Below are positions 1 to 10,092 of a DNA stretch of 64,000 nt, piece by piece. The position numbers were made by a program, and so were the translations under genes. The stretch covers positions 83,949,855 through 84,013,854 of the forward strand of contig CM054118.1 in the NCBI GenBank assembly GCA_028673005.1, written 5' to 3'. Numbering within the stretch: position 1 is the stretch's first letter; each line of letters starts with the position of its first letter. This stretch comes from Tanypteryx hageni (taxonomy: Eukaryota > Arthropoda > Insecta > Odonata > Petaluridae). The notes beneath the pieces are model-generated. The model was not told the DNA's origin. It did no database searches and was given only the letters and a program-made list of their open reading frames with translations.

Positions 1-637
1 ACGCCAAGATTTCCCAATTTTAATAACAACTTACGGTGGGGAACCTTGTCAAAAGCTTTTCTAAAATCAAGGAACACTGCATCGACCTGCTTATTATTTT
101 CGCCGCATGATAAAACATCATTCACAAACAGACCGAGTTGGGGGTCACAGGATCTACCTTTTCTGAAGCCATGTTGACAGCTGACTAAGAGCGATCTACT
201 CTCAAGATAACGCATTGTGTTGCTAACAATAATGTGCTCCAAAATCTTACATGATAATGATGTTAGAGAAATCGGCCTATAATTTTCGGGGTTTTCTTTG
301 TCGCCTCCCTTATGAATGGGTGTGACGTGTGCTAGTTTCCAATCATCAGGAACCTCACAGAGGGTAAGAGATTTCTCGAAAACTATCCGAAGGAAGGGAG
401 CTATATCTTCTGCTAGTTCTTTTAATACACGCGCGGGAATTCCTTCTGGTCCAGGATTTTTGTTGGGCTTTATCGCACTCAGTTGCTTCGCTATTCCTGC
501 CTCAGAGATTTTAATATTATCCATCCGAGTACATCCATCGGGAATAAGATTATCTTTAAGTATATTTCCACCTGCCGTGAACGCCTTCGCGAAGTAAACG
601 TTTAGTAGATTAGCAAGTAAACGTTTAGTAGATTAGC
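1..637 (-). mobile_element. CR1-like non-LTR retrotransposon, RT fragment (cut by window edge)
   Basis: On the minus strand this encodes part of a LINE reverse transcriptase. It matches 11013-11626 over exactly 614 bases without a net gap, with about 20 differences counted by hand (about 97% identity). The encoded stretch covers the KPNKNPGPEGIPARV block, the NYRPISLTSL motif and the RKAFDKVSH motif around the first catalytic Asp. Similarity stops at 614, where a 23-bp tandem duplication follows, so this copy is probably 5'-truncated there. The 3' part lies outside the window. Not host coding. Confidence 0.85.
592..637. repeat. 23-bp tandem duplication at a LINE 5' junction
   Basis: Bases 592-614 are repeated exactly at 615-637. 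The unit begins AAGTAAACGTTTAG and ends GATTAGC. It sits exactly where similarity to the 11.6-kb copy of the same LINE ends, so it was probably made during truncation or integration. Confidence 0.85.
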
Positions 638-755
638 ATATAAAATGATTAGTTTCTATAAAATACTCTAATATGAGTTCAGCTCATCTTTGTGGTAAGT
701 AATATGCATATTTAACAATAAAAATTAATTTTTATAGCTTCCACATAATAATTTT

Positions 756-816
756 ATTACGTTACCGATTTAGCTAAACACCTGATGATGATAGGTGTAC
801 CGCTAAATCGCGTAAT
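756..816. other. Long hairpin (near-palindrome)
   Basis: The outer arms ATTACG and CGATTTAGC at 756-774 (separated by an extra TTAC) pair with GCTAAATCG and CGTAAT at 802-816. Inner arms ACACC and GGTGT enclose TGATGATGATA. It may be a small foldback element or a transposon end. No gene is associated with it. Confidence 0.6.
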
Positions 817-1179
817 AACATTATTTCGTTGAAGTTACCAAGTATTATTTTTCATTGTAAAATATCGAAAAAAATGCCATTAAGGTATTTGTTATTTCTT
901 CCTTTGGTTTCCCAGCAATTTTCTTGCTCACAAGTGGGCATTAGGTCAGGCAAATGCAATTGCCTTGGGAATCGTCGAAGACCTACTTATCAGGCTCTTT
1001 CGGCCCGCGTGTTTGTCGTTACCGTTATAAAGAAATCGTGGGCAGCCTACGTCCCCGCAAAGCTATCGTGAAAAAGCGGTCAGTCAAATTTTACCCGAAA
1101 CTTTCGGAACAGTTCCGTTCAATATTTTTGGCCAACTCACGAAATTATTCAGTTCCCTCAATGCCAGTCGATCGTGCAG
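817..1179. other. No gene seen
   Basis: AT-rich to mixed sequence. Short open frames on both strands show no recognisable protein. Confidence 0.5.
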
Positions 1180-1390
1180 CCAACTATTTGCAGCGGGAAG
1201 CGCGTTTCTAACACACAAAACCACTCGAATGAAGGATGGGCACGGCTTCTCTTTCGATGAGCGTTCTCCTCGAACCACACGAGAAATACGCGATCCCAGG
1301 TTGAAAAATCTACCGGATATGACCCCGGGATCGATACCTGGAAGGTCAACATTCTAGCCACTCGACCAGCGCAAGCACATGAGTTTGCTA
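1180..1390 (-). repeat. Candidate tRNA-derived SINE
   Basis: On the minus strand, a Pol III A-box-like TGGTCGAGTGG (plus positions 1358-1368) is followed about 30 bases later by a B-box-like GGTATCGATCC (1328-1338). A T-arm with four of five pairs can be drawn around the B box. About 150 bases of unrelated sequence follow downstream, as in a SINE body. Boundaries are approximate and no second copy was found. Confidence 0.4.
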
Positions 1391-4180
1391 TAATTGCAAT
1401 CGCGGTTCAGGTTCTTATGACATTTTAAAGACTATGTCTTTCTTGGGACCATAGTTACGCTAATGGAGAATAATTAATAATTACTAATTCATGAGCAATA
1501 AATAAAAATTTCAAAATACACAAGGTAAAATATTATATTCTAAATTATGTGCAAAAGCGGTTGAATCTGTTGAATTTGCTTACTATTATTTTGAAATTAT
1601 TATATTTTATAAAAAACTAGAATAAAACTTTAATTAAAAATGCTTAATTAGAATTAAATGGCTTTTGTCTCAGTAAAAACAATTTATAATTCCTTAAATG
1701 AAAAATAAGCTGCTTATTTGTAAGGCGACTAAATGATTTTAGGAAAATATTTATAAAATTAAAAGTTTTCGTGTTTGGATGAAGAGCGTTATATTTGCTT
1801 CAATGTAGCTGGATTATAATTAGAGAAAAAGACCCCAGATTTCCTTAGCAACAGCACCTCATAATATGAATGATATATTAGTCTCGACATATAGCTGACC
1901 AAAGCTCTTGCTCAGATTAACGAGCACGCACGTCTAAAGCCTAGGTGAATATTTCACACAGATTCTTTTTCGGAAGCCTCGACCCAAGGCCCCAAAACCT
2001 CCCGTATTTCCAATCCCTTCTGTCTTATTTCACCCAATCATCCTCTATTCCCTTATTAAGCAGTTGGGTGTTCATTAGTGTGCTGTCGCTCATCGCAGCG
2101 GAAACGGATTCGAGCCCAGGTGGGTGCCATTTTCAACCCGTGCGTTCTGCCTATTTGTGACTTGCGAGATGAGCATCGGGGGTTTTTCAAGGACGTAGGT
2201 TGGGTGGAATTGGACTCCACGAACCGTAAGGGTAGGAATGTAGGAAGTTATGCAGAGTCAGGTTTTGAAGGAGTTATATGCACCTAAATTTAACTGAAGT
2301 GCGCTAGGTCAATTAGAACACGCACGAGCTGAGTTAGAGTCCTCAAGTGACCCGAGGTTATGCTTCTGTAAGCAATTTATGTTCTGTTATGTTGAAATAT
2401 TCCTCACATTCAACGCAGTTATTACTTGGGAAATAATGGAGTTAATTTTTATACATTTGCGTGGGAAAATTCAGTCTCGTACTTCAACTACAGAGTGTAC
2501 CTGATAACACTTTTTGTTTACAAAATATTTATTGAAAAATAATAAAATATAGGTTATTTTTCTCCGGTAAAAATTACTTGTTTGTTGAGGCAAATATGTC
2601 AAAGTGGTCATAAAATGAGACGTTTTTTCTGAACAAATTAATCTGAAAATTTAAAGTTTCAAAGTAGTTTTATGTAGATTTTACGGAGAAAATGATTATA
2701 ATAGCAATTAGTTTTGACAAATTTAGACATCGTTAAAGAATTTTCATTATTTGCATCTGAAATTATTAATTATTATAGTGTGTATCCGGTTAAGTATTCT
2801 GGTGAAATAGCTAACCACCAGCAGAAGATAGTTTCCAAGATCAACTTAAATAGATTTTTTGTTGAAATTATAAATTGGTAATTGAGTTGTGCGGTGTATT
2901 TCCATACTAATCGTGTTAAGCAGATCAAATGCGAAGAGTTTTTGAGCGACAAAGGATATAAGAATTCAGATATTATCAATATTCATATTAGTCAGGAGTT
3001 GTTTCAAAAATTATACGCTAACGTTCTCTACCGTTGAAAATGTCAGCATTATCACTACTCACTACAACTTTTACAAACTCCGTTTTACAGTAGCATTACA
3101 AAATCCACTTATGTTGCTCCAATGGCAAACGATGCTCTGCAAATTTAATCTTTGCAGATTGATCATACAGTTAAGTGTGCGGTCATTTGATATTACGCAA
3201 ACGCCTTCTACGTGTATTCTTACGAATCAATATAAATCATTACCTTTTATCAACGTTTTCATATGCATTACCAACGTTCTAAATGTTCATGAATTTTAGG
3301 GACATCCTATATAATTAATGTATAAATTCTCCATATAACAGCCAGCCAATCGTTCAATGAAGGAATCCTGCCAATTGTTTTTTATGAAATATACAATTGA
3401 TTTGTGTTAGTACGTAGTGGAATCACCAGTGTTCCGTTATCCGCCCGGCGTTCTTGAAGCCGATGGCGCTTAGAATGCCTCCGCTGCTTGCCATCCAAAA
3501 ACCATTGTCGCTACAGGATTCGCCGATATTCTTCTGGAATTAAATTACTTATCCATTTCCCCACAATTGCACACGCGACATTTCCTCGCACGCGACTCTC
3601 TTACCCAATGGCTGCGTTTAGGCACTCGGAAGTCTTGCACGTTTGGCGATCGCAACAACCTTCCGTGCCTAGCCTGCCACGCGCAATGATTGTAATTGTA
3701 GTTTAACTCATCTTTGAGCGTAAAGCTTACTCATCCTTCTCTTGCCGTATCATAGTAGTTAATTGCGTCTCTCAGCCACTAAATCCGTAATCTTTGTAAT
3801 ATTTATTTATAGTAGCGTATTACCTTACTCGTTGATTGGATAACTTCGGTCTTGGAACACTTCTCCGTTTCGGTAGAACTCCTGAACTGCTCGAACTCTT
3901 TATAGCGAAAGACTGCGTGGAGTTTATATATTTCAATATAACCTACTATAACTGATGGAGGGGTGGTAGGAGTGAAGGGGAAAAGTGTGAAAGTGAAAGG
4001 GGGAGCCTTAGAAGTCTTAAATCCTCGGAGATTGGTTGCTTGTCCTAGATTGCATTATGCGGTGGAGTTGATTTATCTTCGAGCAGCAATTTTGTAAATT
4101 CTTTGTCTCGCTTTCCAAAATTCGATGAACTTGACAGTCGTTGAGGTGGGGATGGGTGAATTGGGGAAATGAAATAGGTC
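1391..4180. other. No gene seen; AT-rich intergenic DNA
   Basis: No conserved protein or RNA gene is recognisable. One weak tRNA-like pair of boxes lies on the plus strand near 2074-2118 (TAGTGTGCTG, then GGATTCGAGCCC), perhaps another SINE head. Open frames here are short and unlike known proteins. Confidence 0.5.
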
Positions 4181-5700
4181 CAACTTCATTCAATTAAGCC
4201 AAATAAATCTCCTGGACCGGAGGAAATTCCCGCGCGTGTAATGAAAGAATTAGCTGCTGAAATCGCGCCGTATTTGAAAATTATATTCGAGAAATCCATT
4301 AGAGAAGGAGTAGTTCCTAAAGATTGGAAGGTGGCACATGTTACGCCCATCCATAAGAGTGGCGACAGAGAGAACCCCGAAAATTATAGGCCGATATCCT
4401 TAACTTCATTATCGTGCAAGATACTTGAGCACATAGTCTTTAGCTCTGTAATGCGCTATTTAGATAGTCATTCATTGCTTAGCGGATGCCAACACGGATT
4501 CCGGAGAGGTAGATCATGCGAAACGCAGCTCGGCCTGTTCGTGGACGATTTGTTGCGATGCGGAGAGAAAAATACTCAGGTCAATGCCATATTCATTGAT
4601 TTCAGGAAGGCGTTCGATAAAGTATCTCATAGGAAATTAATTGCGAAGTTAGGACAATGTGGTATCAATTCGAAAGTTGTCGGTTGGGTGAGAGACTTCC
4701 TCTCGAACAGGGAACAGATAGTTGTCATCGATGGGAAATACTCGTCCCCCGTTAAAGTTGCTTCGGGTGTTCCTCAGGGAAGTGTATTGGGCCCTCTGCT
4801 CTTCTTAATCTATGTAAATGATATGTGCTCGGTTGTTCGTAGTAAAATTAGGCTTTTCGCCGATGACACCGTTCTATATAAAGAAATAAAAAATCAGGAG
4901 GACCATCAGTCTCTGTGTGAAGACTTAAGAGCCATTTCAGCGTGGTGCAAAGAATGGCAAATCGAAATTAATTATACTAAATGTGCCGCAGTCACGTTCT
5001 GGAAAAGTAAGAACAAAGATTTAGGTTTCGAGTATAAAATAGATGAAATGAGTATTCGACAAGCTGAGTATGTAAAATATTTAGGAGTAACCATTTGTCG
5101 AGATCTTTCGTGGGACATGCACATTCGTCGAGTTATAGGCGCGGCCAACAAGAAACTGGCATTCATAGGTAGAATAGTACGGAACACTACAGAGAAAGTA
5201 CGCGAAACATGCTACTTATCACTGGTAAGACCACAAGTGGAATACGCAGCGAGCATATGGGATCCGTACGAGAAGGGACACATAATTCAACTAGAAAGAG
5301 TACAGCGCAGAGCAGCCAGAGTTGTAAAACAAAAGTACGAACATAAGGAAAGCGTCACCTCTTTATTGAGTGATTTGAACTGGGTATCACTCGAGGACCG
5401 TAGATTGCACTCAAGGTTGAAACTTCTAGAGAAATATAGGTCAGAATGTCTAAAAGAGGAGGTAGTGGGAATAATTGTGGCACCGACGTATATAGGTAGA
5501 AATGATCGAGACGATAAAATACGTGAGATCGATTGTAGGACGGAGCGTTATCTAGGCTCGTTCTTTCCGAGGACAATACGAGATCACAATAGGAAATTTC
5601 GAATTGCGTTAGACAATCTTTAGGTAGGATTTGGTGCATTGCACCCCCTGCCACCCACCAACTTGGTGAATTGCAGGGTAACTTGTAGATGTAGATGATT
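4181..5700 (+). mobile_element. CR1-like LINE, 5'-truncated copy with 3' end
   Basis: The copy begins inside the ORF near 4181, so the endonuclease is lost, and runs through the stop codon at 5621-5623 to the 3' terminus near 5695. The 3' UTR carries CACCCCCTGCCACCCACC, a short TTGCAGGGTAA block and a tail of TGTAGATG-type repeats. The same terminus occurs in reverse at 7063-7130, which defines the family's 3' end. No clear target-site duplication was found. Confidence 0.85.
4196..5623 (+). CDS. Reverse transcriptase ORF of a CR1-like LINE (5'-truncated, open)
   Basis: An uninterrupted frame of 475 codons starts at KPNKSPGPE inside the element; the first Met is at 4241, but translation upstream is homologous too, so 4241 is not the family start. 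RT motifs in order: NYRPISLTSLSCKILEH, the palm motif FIDFRKAFDKVSH with the first catalytic Asp, SGVPQGSVLGPLLFLIY, and the catalytic box FADD at 4856-4867. It ends with a CR1/jockey-type C-terminal region (LVRPQVEYAASIWDPY) and RTIRDHNRKFRIALDNL. The enzyme would make cDNA at a nicked target, but the apurinic-type endonuclease is missing, so autonomous movement is unlikely. Clade assignment (CR1-like versus jockey-like) is by motif memory only. Confidence 0.85.
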   Translation, partial: KPNKSPGPEEIPARVMKELAAEIAPYLKIIFEKSIREGVVPKDWKVAHVTPIHKSGDRENPENYRPISLTSLSCKILEHIVFSSVMRYLDSHSLLSGCQHGFRRGRSCETQLGLFVDDLLRCGEKNTQVNAIFIDFRKAFDKVSHRKLIAKLGQCGINSKVVGWVRDFLSNREQIVVIDGKYSSPVKVASGVPQGSVLGPLLFLIYVNDMCSVVRSKIRLFADDTVLYKEIKNQEDHQSLCEDLRAISAWCKEWQIEINYTKCAAVTFWKSKNKDLGFEYKIDEMSIRQAEYVKYLGVTICRDLSWDMHIRRVIGAANKKLAFIGRIVRNTTEKVRETCYLSLVRPQVEYAASIWDPYEKGHIIQLERVQRRAARVVKQKYEHKESVTSLLSDLNWVSLEDRRLHSRLKLLEKYRSECLKEEVVGIIVAPTYIGRNDRDDKIREIDCRTERYLGSFFPRTIRDHNRKFRIALDNL

Positions 5701-7062
5701 GCGCACGGCGCGCAATCACCCAAACGCTTCTACTCTCTCCTTCGTCCTCTATCTCTTTCTCTCTCCGGTTCGCAAATGCGAAGGACACGAGCCCTGCTCA
5801 GGTATTTTGCGTTTCTACCGCCGACTAGAAGAAGACCATTTGGGGCCCAATTAGAAGGGCTTTAACCTGACATTGAAAATCGAAAGCCCCAAACGCAACA
5901 TCAGAAAAAGCCAAGGAAATTAGTTCAAATTCCTTTTTAACAGAAAATATAGTTTCCTTTAGAATGTTTTCCCACGCGAAAGTCAAGGCAAGTTATTCAG
6001 TAGTAGAGTGAGTAGAACGGTGGCCTGCTATGCTATTACTTGGTAAAATGCTCGGGAATAACCCAAGCCATAATCCTCCATCAACAAACCTCTTGTTTCC
6101 GAAGATTTAAATACCTTTCCTTTAAGAATTCCCACGCTACAGGCCACCTAGTGCACATTTAGCAGGCATCCATCAACAAATTTTTCCATCTCTACAGCAC
6201 ACGTGTAAAAAAGAAAAATGCCACCAAATTATGATGTCATAATAAAGCTAAGTTTTCTTTATATATTATTTAAACAAACTCTTAAAAAACGTCACCGGCA
6301 TTTTATAACGAGCGTAATGACGATAACGAATACATACAACCAGTATTCGAACTCTCGACCCTGTCATTGGAATTCAAACACGATTATATAATCCAAATAT
6401 AATTTCCAAGGGGGAGAATGTGAAAAACTCTGTGACTGACAGGGAATTAAACCAAGGCTTGGCTTGCCCAGTGAGTTATTTCTATGTAACCAACACGTTT
6501 CTCTAGTTTTAGTATTTTCTGTGAGCAGAAAAGTAAAAGTTAACGCACCAAACGTCCTCATTGATGCACGCTAGAGAATTCCAGTTGTGTCAAGTAATTG
6601 GAACAACTACTTCAGTTTCGTTAGTGTTTGTGAATAAATGTTTTGTTCGGTGCCATTCTCAGAAAGAGGCTTAATTAACAAATACGCATATCTTCAGTAC
6701 ACAAACAGAGCATATCTACATATAAATTTTGAGATATTTTTAATAATCGAATTTTAAACTACTATAACTGACACGCGTATTAAATATTTCACATCGTCTT
6801 TATTTTAAATGATGAGATAGTAACATTTAACGAATTCTTAACATCGAATTTTGATTATTTTCCGACGTGCAGTAGATTTGACTCCGCAGGCTGTTCTGGT
6901 AACTGGGAGGTTTAACAGTGGACTAAACTAGGCCGAATCGAAGCTACCGCCTCGGAAACTTCCCTTCGACGACGCTTCAAGCAATTCCAAGTTTAGTTTA
7001 GAGGCCATGCTTGGAGTAACGAACTTCAGCGTATTGTAGGAGGAGGTTGTCAACTATTTGCC
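5701..7062. other. No gene seen
   Basis: Mixed AT-rich DNA without recognisable coding sequence. A B-box-like AGTTCGAATACTGG lies on the minus strand near 6340, but no convincing A box or cloverleaf accompanies it. Confidence 0.45.
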
Positions 7063-7156
7063 ATCATCTACATCTACATATTACCCTGCAAGTCACCTTG
7101 ACGGTGGATGGCAGGGGGTGCCGCGCACCAAGTTCCTAACTAATTATTATTCACAG

Positions 7157-7167
7157 TTATCTATTGT
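7157..7167. repeat. Target-site duplication, left copy
   Basis: TTATCTATTGT here is repeated exactly at 10082-10092, flanking the nested plus-strand LINE. An 11-bp duplication fits target-primed reverse transcription. Confidence 0.85.
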
Positions 7168-10047
7168 AGGAAATGTAAGATTAATAAGAAAGCAAGTAGT
7201 GAGAAATTAAAAATAGGCACATGGAATGTTAGGACTATGAATTCAGGGGGTAAACTAGAGAACCTAAAAAGGGAAATGAGAAGGAATAATGTCAGTATAG
7301 TAGGTCTTAGTGAAGTCCGGTGGGAAGGAAAAGGCGAGATCAATTCAGACGAATTTAAGATTATTTACTCGGGAGGGGAGAAAAAGGAAAGGGGAGTGGG
7401 GATTATAATGAGAAAAGAGATAGCTGAAAGAATTAGTAAGGTAGTGACAGTTAATGACAGATTAATAGCCGTAAAACTCTAGATGGATCCAGTGGATATG
7501 CTTATAATTCAAGTGTATATGCCAACAACTAATGCTGGCGACGACGAAGTAGATGAAATATATGAACAGATTATGGAGATATTGGAGGATGAGGGAAATG
7601 GAAGGATCACCACCATAGTAATGGGAGATTGGAACAGTGTAGTCGGAGAGGGACAGGAAGATAACATAGTGGGAAAATATGGACTAGGGAAGAGAAATGA
7701 AAGAGTGGATAAACTTGTGGAATTCTGCCATAGAAATAGATTAATTGTAACTAATACATGGTTTAAGCATCACCAGCGAAGACTTTACACATGGAGAAGC
7801 CCAGGAGACCAGAGACGATACCAGATAGATTACATACTAGTCAATGAAAGATTTAGAAATAGCATTAAAAATGTGAAAACACTACCAGGGGCAGATATCG
7901 ATTCTGACCACAACCTATTGGTGGCAAATATACAATGTAGACTGAAGAGCGTTAGGAGAAACATAAGAGTTAACAAGAAATGGAACTTAGAGGAACTCCT
8001 TAAAAACAAGGAGGCTATCATGACTGAGCTGGAGGAAAGGTTGGGGGAGAGAGCTGAAGAAAATAGGAAGAATGTAGATGAGGAGTGGAGATACATCCAT
8101 AGCAACATTAAAGATGTAATGGAAAAGAAGGTAGGAAAGATAACGGGTGAAAGAAACAAAAAACCCTGGATCACAGCAGCCATGCTGCAAAAAATGGAAG
8201 AGCGGAGAAAGTGGAAGAACATAAACACTGAAGAAGGCCAAAGAAAGTACAAGGAGTTAAATAATGCTTTAAGAAGGGAAACAGATAAAGCAAGAGAACA
8301 GTGGATAAATGAAAAATGCGAGGAGATTGTCGAATGTGAAAGAATTAGTAGAACAGACCTCATGTATAGCAAAGCAAGGGAACTATTCAAGAAAAAAACA
8401 AGAAAGATAGGACGTAAAGGAATCATGAACAAAAGTGGTAAAATAGTATCGGAGCCAGACAATGTAAAGAATGTTTGGAAAGAATACATTGAGGTTCTGT
8501 ATGACAAAGAAGGAAAGCCAAGAAATATTGAATTAAATGAAGAAGAGGATGTGGAAGAAGATCAGCTAGGACCAAGTATTCTTGAGTCAGAAGTTAAAAG
8601 AGCAATTGATGACATGAAAAGAAGGAAGGCTGTTGGGAGTGATGATATACCCGTGGACGTTCTCAAGGTTTTGGGGTCTAAAGCAGTTAAGCAACTCACA
8701 AAATTTTTTAACCAAGTATATGATACTGGCATATGGCCTGAAGATTTTTTAGATGTTGTGCTGGTACCACTGGAGAAAAAGAACAATGCAAAATGTTGTA
8801 AGGATTACAGAACTATTAGTTTAATTTCTCATACAGCTAAAGTTCTAACCAGAATAATAACCAAAAGAATTGAATGTAAAATAGAAAAGGAGCTGCAAGA
8901 TAATCAGTTTGGTTTTAGAAGAGGAAGGGGGACTAGAGATGCTATAGGATGTATGAGGATGATGACAGAAAGAGCGCTAGAAGTCAATAAAGGTATGTAT
9001 TTTTGTTTTGTAGATTGGGAGAAAGCTTTTGACCGAGTGAAATGGGATAAAATGCTGGGTATTTTAAACAAAATAGGAATAGATTGGAAAGATAAAAGAC
9101 TGCTTAAAAACCTTTACTTTGATCAAAAGATTAGAGTCAGGGTTGAAGGAGAAGAAACAGAAAGTACTTCAATAGGGAGGGGAGTGAGGCAGGGTTGTCC
9201 TATTTCACCAGCGATATTTAATATTTATGCAGAAACAATAACAGAAGAAGTTTTGATGGAAGAGAAAGGATTTAAGATAGGAGGTGAAAGTATTACCACC
9301 ATTAAATACGCAGATGATTAGGGCTTAATAGCAGAAGGCGAGAAAGAGCTTCAGAGGATGACAGACAGACTAGTGGAGGTTGGCCAACAATATGGAATGA
9401 AGATCAATACAGAAAAAACGAAAGTCATGGTGGTTTCAAAGGAACATAAAGAATTAAATATAATGGTAAATGGCCAAAAATTGGAACAAGTAAGTAGTTT
9501 CAAATATCTCGGCAGTATTTTAGCACAGGATGGAAGTAGTACACAGGACATCAGAAGTAGGATTGCAATGGCAAAAGCAGCATTTAACGAGAAGAAGGAG
9601 CTTCTCACAAGCAAGAAAATAAATTTAGAAACAAGGAAGAAATTAGCAAAATGCTACATATGGAGCATAGCTCTTTATGGTGCAGAGACGTGGACGGTAA
9701 GGAGAAAGGAGGAAAAATATTTAGAAAGTTTTGAGATGTGGGTATGGAGAAGAATGATGAAAGTGAAATGGACAGAGAGGAAGAGAAACGAAGAAGTATT
9801 AGAAATGGTGGGAGAAGAAAGGACGCTAATAAAAACAATCAGGAAAAGAAAAGCAAATTGGATAGGGCACATATTGAGAAGACAGTGTTTACAAAGGACG
9901 ATCTTAGAAGGAAAAATTAGTGGAAGAAGAGGAAGAGGGAGAAAAAGAATAGGAATATTAGATAATATAAAGCAGGGATATAATACTTATAGAGGTATAA
10001 AAGAGGCTTCTAGGGAGAGAGAGAAATGGAGGCAGCGATTCAGCTAA
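7168..10047 (+). pseudogene. Endonuclease-reverse transcriptase ORF with two amber stops
   Basis: A single frame of 960 codons broken only by TAG at 7480-7482 and TAG at 9319-9321, with no frameshift. Endonuclease residues are present: LSEVRWEGKG, VYMPTT, MGDWNSVVGEG and DIDSDHNLL. RT motifs follow: DYRTISLISHTAKV, FVDWEKAFDRVKW, RQGCPISPAIFNIY and the catalytic YADD at 9307-9318. The second stop comes immediately after YADD; the 51.9-kb copy has Gln there. The C-terminal part has the ALYGAETWT and FEMWVWRRMM blocks and RKANWIGHILRR. No CCHC knuckle was seen. Both stops are compatible with CAG-to-TAG changes. Without suppression the protein would be inactive. Confidence 0.85.
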
Positions 10048-10050
10048 AAC

Positions 10051-10064
10051 CTGTCTTCGGACAG
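10051..10064 (+). other. UNCG-loop hairpin at LINE 3' end
   Basis: CTGTC-TTCG-GACAG forms a perfect 5-bp stem with a UUCG loop, four bases after the stop codon and just before the ATG-repeat tail. The second copy (51906-51919, minus) keeps the stem with UACG, also a UNCG loop. It could be an RNA signal recognised by the element's own RT; this role is inference. Confidence 0.65.
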
Positions 10065-10081
10065 AAGCATGATGATGATGA

Positions 10082-10092
10082 TTATCTATTGT
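10082..10092. repeat. Target-site duplication, right copy
   Basis: TTATCTATTGT, identical to 7157-7167. It directly follows the ATG-repeat tail of the nested LINE. Confidence 0.85.

Larger units (their letters stand above)
7168..10081 (+). mobile_element. Endonuclease-RT LINE (RTE-like), near full coding length, nested
   Basis: Inserted into the 3' part of the CR1-like LINE with an exact 11-bp target duplication (7157-7167, 10082-10092). The reading frame is open from the first inserted base, with the endonuclease beginning at KIGTWNVRTM near 7207. After the stop at 10045-10047 come a short hairpin (10051-10064) and an ATG-repeat tail. A second copy of the family lies on the minus strand at 51886-54370. 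The protein type is the common arthropod 'endonuclease-reverse transcriptase' (RTE/L1-like). The exact clade needs phylogeny. Confidence 0.85.

Noticed and set aside
7830..8507. 225-codon minus-strand ORF
   Set aside because: Antisense of the LINE endonuclease-RT frame; hydrophobic composition results from complementing Lys/Glu-rich codons.
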